Of a DNA stretch of 64,000 bases, positions 20,850-29,177 are shown piece by piece. Source of the stretch: Planctomycetota bacterium. Lineage in GTDB: Bacteria; Planctomycetota; UBA1135. Numbering within the stretch: position 1 is the first letter of the stretch; each line of letters begins with the position of its first letter. Made by a program: the position numbers and the translations under genes. Where the stretch lies: contig JABHIE010000018.1 of NCBI GenBank assembly GCA_018671175.1, positions 62,001 through 126,000 of the forward strand. The letters are read 5' to 3'. The notes under the pieces were generated by a model. That model saw only the letters and a list, made by a program, of their open reading frames with translations, did not search any database and had not been told where the DNA came from.

Positions 20850-21487
20850 GTTGAGCAATCCTCTTGGGGGTTTACGCCATATTCTTTGCGCAACTTAGCG
20901 CCCAAAATGTGAGGAGCCTCGTCGGCCTGCCAAGCAAGGTTAAAAACCTCGCTCTTGGGGCGGATGTTTGGCTCAGGGTTACGGTGACAATCAAGGCACC
21001 AACCCATGGAAAGTGGCTCGACCTGCTCGACGACTTCCATTTGGTCGACTCGGCCGTGACAACTCACGCAAGAAATACCTGCGTGAAGGTGAGCGCTGTG
21101 ATCGAAACGCACATAATCTGGCAGGTCGTGCACGCGCACCCACTGAATGGGCTTGCCCGTTGCAGCCGACTCGCGCACCAGAGCCAGAGCGTCACTTTCT
21201 TTGTGAAGCTGCGTATGGCAATTCATGCAAGTCGCCGTTGGCGGGATGGCTGCGTGGTTGGCCTCTTGCACAGTATTGTGGCAATAACGGCAATCCATGC
21301 CGAGCTCACCTGCGTGCAATGCATGACTAAACGGCACAGGTTGCACCGGCTTATAGCCAACATTGAGGTTTTCGGGAGAGGCACCAAAAGCAAACAGACC
21401 CGTCAAGTAGACAGGTGCTGCGATGGAAGTGATGCCCAGAATTGGTCGAAAAATGTTCGACCACCTTGGGAAGTGGAACACGCTCAT
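20837..21487 (-). CDS. actA: Alternative complex III subunit ActA (pentahaem cytochrome c)
   Basis: Five CxxCH motifs (CRYCH, CMNCH, CVSCH, CLDCH, CSTCH) in 216 aa with an N-terminal TM; first gene of the act operon. Confidence 0.93.
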   Translation of the reverse strand: MSVFHFPRWSNIFRPILGITSIAAPVYLTGLFAFGASPENLNVGYKPVQPVPFSHALHAGELGMDCRYCHNTVQEANHAAIPPTATCMNCHTQLHKESDALALVRESAATGKPIQWVRVHDLPDYVRFDHSAHLHAGISCVSCHGRVDQMEVVEQVEPLSMGWCLDCHRNPEPNIRPKSEVFNLAWQADEAPHILGAKLRKEYGVNPQEDCSTCHR

Positions 21488-21599
21488 GGAGGGTTCTGGA
21501 TTTGGACGAATCAGGCCTTGAAGTGGGGGGCGGCCTGAATTAACTCACACATTCTAGGGCTGTTAAGCCCGTGGGGCTAGAGAAGTATCCTGCCCTACT

Positions 21600-22781
21600 T
21601 TATAGGGGGAATTTACCCGCAATAGCCTCGGCCTCGCCTTTTTCGGCGACGAGCTTGAGAGCCTCAACAACTTGCTTGCGTAAGTGCCGTGGCGGGTCCG
21701 CAAAGACATCGGTAACCAGCGTTTCTAGGGATGGCGCGCCCACCTTTTCGGCCCGCGCAACACCCTGAAGGATTTCCTCTTCGCGAGTCTCACGATAACA
21801 CTGCAGCTCAGCTTTGGCTGCGATGTCGCCCGCGTAAATGTATTGCTCAAAGCGACTTACGGGGTCGCGGCCGGCCCAGTGTGCGACTTCAGCATCTTGA
21901 CGGTAGCGCGAGGGATCGTCTGAACTAGAGTGCCCACCCATACGGTAGGTGCGTAACGCAATCAAACTTGGGCCTTCGCCGCGTCGTGCGCGATCCGCTG
22001 CCATTTTGACCGCACTCCAGCAAGCTAGTGGGTCGTTGCCGTCAACATCAAGACCGGGCAAACCATAAGCCTTGGCTTTGGTCGCGTAGGAGCGAGACTT
22101 GGTCTGATTCGCGCTCGGCACCGAGATCGCCCAGCCATTATCGATAATGCAAAAAACAACCGGCGCTTTTGTGACCGCGGCAAAATTAACCGCAGAATGA
22201 AAGCCGCAGGATGATGTCGCGCCATCGCCAGTATAAGCCAGGCAAATGTTGTCTTCGCCGCGCTGCTTCATGGCAAGTGCCGCCCCCACTGCGTGCGGAA
22301 GCTGAGTGCCAAGGACGGAACCCCAAGATGGGAAATTCACATCTTTACATTGAAAGTGATTGGGCATCTGGCGACCTTTCGCAGTGTCATTTGCGTTGCC
22401 AAACATATGTGATATATATTCATCAATTGGCATGCCGCGCTGAATGGCCACACCGCCTTCGCGGAGTGCAGAAAACACCCAGTCGTCTTGACCAGGCACT
22501 GCGCCCGACCCATGAATGGCGGCCTCTTGCCCGGTGGAAGTGCCAACAAATGCGACACGACCTTGACGCTGGAGCTTCATCATGCGGTCGTCCATAATGC
22601 GGGTGGTTGTCATGGCGCGCCAAATCGCAAGACACTCTTCTGGTGGCGGGAGCGGCGGATTTAAAGTCGAGAAGCCCTCAATGCCTAATTCTTTCTGGGG
22701 CGGCGAAAGGGTTTGATTTCCGTCGTCTGAAAGCAAACGGAAAACATCTAACCCATCTGGGAAGGCGACTCGATAACTCAT
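21600..22781 (-). CDS. 2-oxoacid dehydrogenase E1 component alpha subunit (paralogue 2)
   Basis: TPP motif YTGDGATSSCGFHSAVNFAAV...; MGGHSSSDDPSRYR; 393 aa. Confidence 0.9.
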   Translation of the reverse strand: MSYRVAFPDGLDVFRLLSDDGNQTLSPPQKELGIEGFSTLNPPLPPPEECLAIWRAMTTTRIMDDRMMKLQRQGRVAFVGTSTGQEAAIHGSGAVPGQDDWVFSALREGGVAIQRGMPIDEYISHMFGNANDTAKGRQMPNHFQCKDVNFPSWGSVLGTQLPHAVGAALAMKQRGEDNICLAYTGDGATSSCGFHSAVNFAAVTKAPVVFCIIDNGWAISVPSANQTKSRSYATKAKAYGLPGLDVDGNDPLACWSAVKMAADRARRGEGPSLIALRTYRMGGHSSSDDPSRYRQDAEVAHWAGRDPVSRFEQYIYAGDIAAKAELQCYRETREEEILQGVARAEKVGAPSLETLVTDVFADPPRHLRKQVVEALKLVAEKGEAEAIAGKFPL

Positions 22782-22791
22782 GCTGAAATGC

Positions 22792-24015
22792 CTAAATCAG
22801 CATCAAAGTCGGGTTTTCAAGCAAATCGCGCATTCGCACCATAAAGCGAGCGCCATCAGCGCCGTCAACAATTCGGTGGTCAATGCTGATCGAAAGATTC
22901 ATCACATCACGAGCAACGATGTCATTGCCAACGCAGCGTGGCATTTTGCGCATAGAGTGAACGCCCATAATGGCAACCTCTGGGAAGTTGATAATTGGCG
23001 TTGCCAAAATGCCCCCGATATTGCCTGCGTTTGAAATAGTGAATGTCGAATCTTTGAAATCTGCTGGGGTCAACTTACCGCCTCGCGCGCGAGTTGCAAT
23101 GTCAACGAGGTCGCTTGCGATTTGCAAAAGACCCTTTGATTGAACATCATGAACGACAGGCACAACAAGACCATTAGGTGTGTCAACGGCTACGCCTAAG
23201 TTGACATACTTCTTAATGATGATTTCTTGCGCCTCTTCATCTAACTCTGCATTCAGCTGAGGGAATTCCATCAATGCTTTGGCGGTGGCCTTCATGATGT
23301 AGGCCATGTAAGTCACCTTGACACCTTGCTCTTCACCGACCGCTTTGGCACCATTTCGCGAGATGACGAGCTGAGTGCAATCGACCTCTTCGATGAGTGA
23401 AAAGTGCGTCGCAGTAAATTTAGACCGCGACATGGCCTCGGCCGTCTTCCGCCGGATGCCGCGGAATGGCACACGCTCGACTTCACGCACGCCCAAAACA
23501 GGTGGGGCTTGGCTTGATGGCCCAGTTGCCGGGCGTTCGCCCGCTCGCACATCAGCGGGGCGAATGCGACCATTGGGGCCAGTCCCGGCAATGCGACTCA
23601 GATCAAGGCCTAGCTCGCGAGCGAGTCGACGAGTGGCTGGAGCCGCAAGGACTTTGCCGTTTGTTTCTGCAACAGGCGAAGCCGCTGGCTGTGGTGAAAC
23701 AGCTGGCGTTTCTGCCGCAGAGGCTGCAACAGGCTTGCCAGAACTTGTTTCTGGTGAAGAACTTACAGCATTTCCGTCGGTAGTAATGACGAATAAAATC
23801 TCGCCGACATCCGCGGTATCGCCCTCTGCATACATATGCTTGGCGATTGTCCCGGCAGACGGGGATGGGATCTCGACGGTCGCCTTGTCGGTCATCACCT
23901 CAACGACCAAATCATCAGCCGCCACGACCGCCCCTTCGGGGACAATCCAACGAACCACCTCGCCCTCATGGACGCCTTCCCCGATGTCGGGCAATCGAAA
24001 ATCAAGTTGAGTCAT
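22792..24015 (-). CDS. Dihydrolipoamide acyltransferase (E2)
   Basis: Lipoyl domain VEVMTDKATVEIPSP; E3-binding LAAPATRRLARELGLDLSRIAGTGPNGRI; catalytic SIDHRIVDGADGARF. Confidence 0.95.
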   Translation of the reverse strand: MTQLDFRLPDIGEGVHEGEVVRWIVPEGAVVAADDLVVEVMTDKATVEIPSPSAGTIAKHMYAEGDTADVGEILFVITTDGNAVSSSPETSSGKPVAASAAETPAVSPQPAASPVAETNGKVLAAPATRRLARELGLDLSRIAGTGPNGRIRPADVRAGERPATGPSSQAPPVLGVREVERVPFRGIRRKTAEAMSRSKFTATHFSLIEEVDCTQLVISRNGAKAVGEEQGVKVTYMAYIMKATAKALMEFPQLNAELDEEAQEIIIKKYVNLGVAVDTPNGLVVPVVHDVQSKGLLQIASDLVDIATRARGGKLTPADFKDSTFTISNAGNIGGILATPIINFPEVAIMGVHSMRKMPRCVGNDIVARDVMNLSISIDHRIVDGADGARFMVRMRDLLENPTLMLI

Positions 24016-24017
24016 GG

Positions 24018-25010
24018 CTAAAAATCTAGGGCTTCTTCGATGGCGTCGACCACGCGGCGCGTGTCGGGCATGTAGTAGTGCTCAAGCGTGTTGGGGAACG
24101 GTGTGTCAAAACCAGTCACGCGCTTTACGGGGGCTTCGAGATACTCAATGGCATGCTCGGCGGCAAGGGCAGAAATTTCAGCACCGAAACCACAAAAGCG
24201 TGGTGCCTCGTGCACCGTCACAACGCGACCGCATTCACGGATGGCATCAAGGACCGCCTCTTCATCAAGCGGCATAAGCGTGCGCAAATCAACCACGCGG
24301 ATGGATGCACCACGCGATTCTTTTACGCGCTCGGCAGCTTTTGTACACACAGGAACCATTGCGCCGTAACAGAAGACGACCAATTCATCGCCGTCGATAA
24401 CAGTTGCAACTTTTGAAAGAGGAATGATGTATTCCTCGTCAGGTACTTCCATTTTGGACGAACGGTAAAGCGCCTTGGGCTCAAGAAACAAAACGGGGTC
24501 TGGGTCGGCAATTGCAGCCGCGAGCAAACCTTTTGCATCATAAGGGTTGGATGGGACAACGACCTTCAAGCCTGGCGTGTGGCAAAAATATGCCTCGCCT
24601 GACTGTGAGTGATAAAGCCCACCTCGGATGCCTCCGCCGTATGGAGTACGAATCACCATTGGCACCGTATATTGACCGCCTGAGCGATAACGCATTTTTG
24701 CGGCCTCGCTTACGATTTGATCAAAGGCCGGGAAAATGAAGTCTTGGAATTGAATCTCGCAAACGGGCTTCATGCCATTCATGGCCATGCCGATACCCAC
24801 TCCAATAATGCCATCTTCTGAAAGCGGTGTGTCAAAACAACGCTCTTCACCAAACTCGGCCGTCAAGCCGTCGGTCGCCAAGAAGACGCCACCCTTGGGG
24901 CCAACATCTTCGCCAAGCACTAGGACGGAATCATCTGCGCGCATCGCGCACTTGAGGCTGTCATTTACAGCCTGTACCAAAGTCATTTTCGTTTTTGTAG
25001 CTGTGGTCAT
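24018..25010 (-). CDS. 2-oxoacid dehydrogenase E1 component beta subunit
   Basis: VLGEDVGPKGGVFLATDGL; DTPLSEDGIIGVGIGMAMNG; transketolase-like beta. Confidence 0.95.
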   Translation of the reverse strand: MTTATKTKMTLVQAVNDSLKCAMRADDSVLVLGEDVGPKGGVFLATDGLTAEFGEERCFDTPLSEDGIIGVGIGMAMNGMKPVCEIQFQDFIFPAFDQIVSEAAKMRYRSGGQYTVPMVIRTPYGGGIRGGLYHSQSGEAYFCHTPGLKVVVPSNPYDAKGLLAAAIADPDPVLFLEPKALYRSSKMEVPDEEYIIPLSKVATVIDGDELVVFCYGAMVPVCTKAAERVKESRGASIRVVDLRTLMPLDEEAVLDAIRECGRVVTVHEAPRFCGFGAEISALAAEHAIEYLEAPVKRVTGFDTPFPNTLEHYYMPDTRRVVDAIEEALDF

Positions 25011-26113
25011 AGTGGGAATTCTCCCTTTTCGTTTACGCTTTCATCGCGTGAAGAGTAGTGGCTGATGCACCAATCTCGCTGGGCTTTAAGATGCTCTGGC
25101 ATATCCTTAAATGTATCTGAAAATATCGTCTCAAGAGCTGGGCGCGCTTTCCCTTCAGCCACCTCAGATGCCTCTTTCATAACGGCAGCAAATTCTTCTT
25201 GGATGTCATCCGCATCGCCTGGATGCAGGATGCCCTCTCTCTCAAGATAGACTCTAAATCGGGCAATCGGGTCTTTTGCAGCCCATTCATCCATGACAGA
25301 CGCTTCGATATATCGGCGAGGATCATCTGATGTCGAGTGCCCGCCCATGCGAAAAGTCAAGGCCTCGATCAAAGTCGGGCCGCCGCCATTGCGCGCACGG
25401 TCAACCGCTTTTTTCACAGCGTCATAAACGGCAAGGACATCGTTTCCGTCAACCTTAACACCTGGAATTCCGTAAGCTTCGCCCTTGATTGCAAAGGATG
25501 AACTCGCCGTCTGTTTTTCGACGGGGCACGAAATTGCGTATTGATTATTTTGACACAAAAACACGACAGGCGCTTGCGTCACGCCGGCAAAGTTCATGCC
25601 GGAATGAAAGCCGGATGTACTTGTTGACCCATCACCAAAGCTAGTCAGCACAACGCCGTCTTCGCCACGCTTTTGCATGGCCATGGCAATGCCCACAGCA
25701 TTAGGAACTTGAGTGCCCAGCGGTGAAGATATCGAAAGCCAACGAATCGGCTCAGTGAAAGTAAAGTGCACCGGCATCTGGCGACCACGCGCGTGGTCAT
25801 CTTGATTGCCAAACATGTTATCCATCATTTCCTGAGGCTTGACCCCGTGAAAAAGCGCCATTGCAAAGTCACGGTAATGCGGCGCGATCCAGTCTTTGCT
25901 GGCATCAAGTGCAGCAGCGGCGCCAGCGGAAACAGCCTCAATGCCTTCGTTTGGGATGGAGAAACCCACCTTGCCTGTACGCTGCAACTTCATTGCGCGG
26001 TCGTCAAATTGGCGCGTTGCCACCATTGCGCGATACATGCGTATCACCACTTTTGGGTCAACATTTGGCGGCGTGCCTACCTGATTCCCTTTCGGGTCTA
26101 AAATTTGAATCAT
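25007..26113 (-). CDS. 2-oxoacid dehydrogenase E1 component alpha subunit (paralogue 1)
   Basis: SFGDGSTSTSGFHSGMNFAGV; MGGHSTSDDPRRYI. Internal start MIQILDPKG at 26113 avoids overlap with lipA. Confidence 0.92.
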   Translation of the reverse strand: MIQILDPKGNQVGTPPNVDPKVVIRMYRAMVATRQFDDRAMKLQRTGKVGFSIPNEGIEAVSAGAAAALDASKDWIAPHYRDFAMALFHGVKPQEMMDNMFGNQDDHARGRQMPVHFTFTEPIRWLSISSPLGTQVPNAVGIAMAMQKRGEDGVVLTSFGDGSTSTSGFHSGMNFAGVTQAPVVFLCQNNQYAISCPVEKQTASSSFAIKGEAYGIPGVKVDGNDVLAVYDAVKKAVDRARNGGGPTLIEALTFRMGGHSTSDDPRRYIEASVMDEWAAKDPIARFRVYLEREGILHPGDADDIQEEFAAVMKEASEVAEGKARPALETIFSDTFKDMPEHLKAQRDWCISHYSSRDESVNEKGEFPL

Positions 26114-26127
26114 TAATTTGTTTTTGG

Positions 26128-27009
26128 TTAAACAGCCAAGCGACTCGAAAGAAAATGCTCGGCGGCTTTGTAGGAGGAGCGCACTAAAGGGCCAGATGCG
26201 CAAAAGGCAAAACCGAACTCTTGCTCGGCCTCGATACGCCATTTTTCGAAAGCGGCTGGAGTGTAAAACTGCTCGACTGGCAAATGCTTTTTGCTCGGCG
26301 CCAAATACTGGCCAAGCGTAAGGATTTCAACGCCGACTTCACGCAAGTGCCGCATGGTGAGCCGTATTTCATCATCAGTTTCTCCAAGGCCAAGCATCAA
26401 GCTCGACTTGGTTACAACATCAGGGCGGTATCGCTTGGCTTCTTTCAAAACAAAAAGCGACTGCTCATAAGTTGCACGCACATCGCGCACACGACGGTGC
26501 AAACGATTGACGGTTTCGATGTTGTGCGAAAAAACATCGACGCCCGAATCACAAACCATTGAGATGCAATCGGCGCGCCCCTGAAAGTCAGGAACGAGGG
26601 CTTCGACGAGCAAATCAGAGCGTCGGTCTTTCAATGCCGCAATAGTGGCCGCGTAATGACCCGCTCCCAAATCGGTGAGGTCATCTCGATCAACTGAGGT
26701 CAAAACCAAATAGCGCAGGCGCGGCACATCAGCCATCTCAGCGACTTTTTGCGGCTCTTGAGCATCGAGCCAGCCTCGCGGGTTGCCTGTTTTCACGGCG
26801 CAAAAACGACATCCTCTGGTGCAAACATCGCCCATCAGCATGACCGTGGCCGTTCCGGCTTCCCAGCATTCGCCCTGGTTGGGACAATGCGCCTCTTCGC
26901 AGACCGTATACAACCCCTTTGACCGCAGCTCTTTACGCAACTCAGAGACGACTTCCCCAGAGGGCAGTCGCACTTTCAACCAGTCTGGTTTGCGTGTTTC
27001 GTTAACCAT
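26128..27009 (-). CDS. lipA: Lipoyl synthase
   Basis: Radical SAM CTRGCRFCAVKTG plus N-terminal CEEAHCPNQGECW cluster; 293 aa. Confidence 0.97.
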   Translation of the reverse strand: MVNETRKPDWLKVRLPSGEVVSELRKELRSKGLYTVCEEAHCPNQGECWEAGTATVMLMGDVCTRGCRFCAVKTGNPRGWLDAQEPQKVAEMADVPRLRYLVLTSVDRDDLTDLGAGHYAATIAALKDRRSDLLVEALVPDFQGRADCISMVCDSGVDVFSHNIETVNRLHRRVRDVRATYEQSLFVLKEAKRYRPDVVTKSSLMLGLGETDDEIRLTMRHLREVGVEILTLGQYLAPSKKHLPVEQFYTPAAFEKWRIEAEQEFGFAFCASGPLVRSSYKAAEHFLSSRLAV

Positions 27010-27033
27010 AGAATTTAAAATTATATGTGAGCC

Positions 27034-28236
27034 CTAAACAAACTGCTGAAGGGATTGAGATTGATCGCCCGCTCGCATTTTTTCGAGCGAAATGCGCTGA
27101 ATTTGACGGACGCGCTCAAGTGAAATACCAAGGGCAGCTCCGACTTCAGCCAAAGTGCATGCGGGTGCACTGCCTAGACCAAAACGCATACTCACCACCG
27201 ACTGCTCGCGCTCAGTAAGTCGGCCCATCGCTTCCCCGAGATGACGCAACATCAAAACATTTTCATGGAAGTCAGGCGAATCAGCTGCGTCGCCGCCATC
27301 AAACAAATCAAGCATCTCACTGCTGCCGTCAGCATCTATTTTGCGATGGATGCTCTGAGTGTAGCGGTTGCCTTTTAGTGCGGTCTTGACAAGCTCTTCC
27401 GTCATTCCTGCCCGCGCAGCCAAATCGCGCGGTTTGAAAAACAAACTATCATCACCCGCTGCAAGCACAGCATCGCGCATTTTCTTCATCGCCTTCTGGA
27501 TGTAAGCCGGCACTCGCACCGTGCGTGATTGATTGTATATCGCGTTTAAGAAGGCTTGATTAATCCAATAACCAGCGTAAGTTTTAAAGCGAAACCCGCG
27601 CTGAAAGTCAAAGCCCTGAACGGCCTTAAACAACGAATGATTGGCCTCTTGGACCATATCCTCTACAGGAACGCCAACCCTAGAGTATCGCTCAAGGAGT
27701 CGAAAAACGATATGTAAATTTCGTTCCATCAACTCGTTTCTTGCCGAGATGAATTCATGTGTTCGCGCCCTCAATCGTTCTCGCTTCCCCGGTGACAAAT
27801 TTCTCGGAGCGCATCCTTGGCAAATCAACTCGCGACCAGGCGGGCAACTCGTGCAACGATCTGTATCAACGCCTGGGTAGAGCTCAACCTCGGTCTTTGA
27901 AAAACCGCATGCTCGCCGTGCTGTTTTTAAACGCCGCCACAGGAACTCAACCATCATGGTGAATGCCAACTCATCGGCTCGATCCATAATCGGCACTCGC
28001 TTAACTTGCCCGCGGAACCACGCCAGTCGGCCGCGGCCAACCGGTTGAGCGCTCTCGGACTTGCGCGCGAAAGTCATATCGATAGACAGACGATTCTTGT
28101 CTAGCCGACGCGCCATTCGCTTGCAGCTGGCGTCAAAATCATCAAAATCAAGGCCTGCGGCCACGGCCAGAAAGGCCATGTTTCTAACAGGGGCTGCTGC
28201 CCCCGGCTGTAAGGATGGATCAAAGTAACCAGACAT
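27034..28236 (-). CDS. RNA polymerase sigma-70 family factor with a four-cysteine insert
   Basis: Region 2 (VEDMVQEANHSLFKAVQGFDFQRGFRFKTYAGYWINQAFLNAI) and region 4 (LTEREQSVVSMRFGL...LAEVGAALGISLERVRQIQ); CTSCPPGRELICQGC upstream of region 2. Start MSGYFDP at 28236 is a guess. Confidence 0.88.
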   Translation of the reverse strand: MSGYFDPSLQPGAAAPVRNMAFLAVAAGLDFDDFDASCKRMARRLDKNRLSIDMTFARKSESAQPVGRGRLAWFRGQVKRVPIMDRADELAFTMMVEFLWRRLKTARRACGFSKTEVELYPGVDTDRCTSCPPGRELICQGCAPRNLSPGKRERLRARTHEFISARNELMERNLHIVFRLLERYSRVGVPVEDMVQEANHSLFKAVQGFDFQRGFRFKTYAGYWINQAFLNAIYNQSRTVRVPAYIQKAMKKMRDAVLAAGDDSLFFKPRDLAARAGMTEELVKTALKGNRYTQSIHRKIDADGSSEMLDLFDGGDAADSPDFHENVLMLRHLGEAMGRLTEREQSVVSMRFGLGSAPACTLAEVGAALGISLERVRQIQRISLEKMRAGDQSQSLQQFV

Positions 28237-28334
28237 GCAGTCTCTCCTGTGAACGGAACGCTTAGAGTATAGCACCTTTTTAGTGCTAAACAGGGGCGCG
28301 GATTCAGATTTCAATAAATCCTTATGAGAGCAGC

Positions 28335-29177
28335 CTATTCCGCCTCTAAGCGAGCAATTCTTTGCAGGACGCCCTTCATGACGATGTCGAGAAAGCTGCC
28401 TTCGCAGTAATCACCCGGAGCGGCGTGGCTGATGCGGTCTTCGGCAATTAGGCGGTGAACCTTTTCTTGGCAGGACGATTCGCCCCACAAAGCCGGGTCA
28501 AAAACCGCAAAAGCATAGCCGCCCTCCGCACGCACCAACTCCATCGATGGTATATCAGAGTCGCCATCGCCAAGGAAAATCATCCGTGAAAACGGGAAGG
28601 CTTTCTCCTCTTTTGGCATCCAGCGATTTAATGTTTTGTGATCCCAATAATTATGAATCCCTTTACTGATGCGAAAGAGAAACTGTGTCTTGGTTGTGTA
28701 ATTTAAACCCACTGCCGGCCATACGGCGCGGCCGTCTTCATCAAAAATATATTTGCACGCAAACACTTCTTTGAAGCTGTCATAAATCGGTGTGCCTTTC
28801 ACAATCTCTTCATTGCCCGACGAAACGACAAAATGCTGTAGCTCTAAATTGAAATGCTCAAGCGCGTAAGCATTGATGCGATCAAACCATTTGAGCACGC
28901 CTGGGAAAAATGGAACCTTTGCACCATGCTGCCTCAACATCGCCTGGGTTATTGGCACCCCCCGTCGCTCGGCCGCTTTCAAAATGTGGCGCATGTACAT
29001 CAAGATGCCATCTGCGTTAGCGCTTTCGGTGTCAGCCTCAACCATTGGCCAAAACTCTTGCGGCACTACACCTAAAGCTGGGAAAAGCGAATGCTCTTGC
29101 ATCGAACCCTCGGCCAATGTGCCGTCGAAATCGTAAACAAGAGCTACGGTCAAAGGAGCAGTTTTTTCAGACATCAT
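28335..29177 (-). CDS. HAD-superfamily phosphatase
   Basis: VALVYDFDGTLAEGS (motif I DxDGT), VVSSGNEE, FLGDGDSDIPSM (motif IV). Confidence 0.85.
   Translation of the reverse strand: MMSEKTAPLTVALVYDFDGTLAEGSMQEHSLFPALGVVPQEFWPMVEADTESANADGILMYMRHILKAAERRGVPITQAMLRQHGAKVPFFPGVLKWFDRINAYALEHFNLELQHFVVSSGNEEIVKGTPIYDSFKEVFACKYIFDEDGRAVWPAVGLNYTTKTQFLFRISKGIHNYWDHKTLNRWMPKEEKAFPFSRMIFLGDGDSDIPSMELVRAEGGYAFAVFDPALWGESSCQEKVHRLIAEDRISHAAPGDYCEGSFLDIVMKGVLQRIARLEAE

Noticed and set aside
20864-21538. 224-aa plus-strand ORF
   Set aside because: Antisense to actA, whose five CxxCH motifs make the minus strand the true coding strand.
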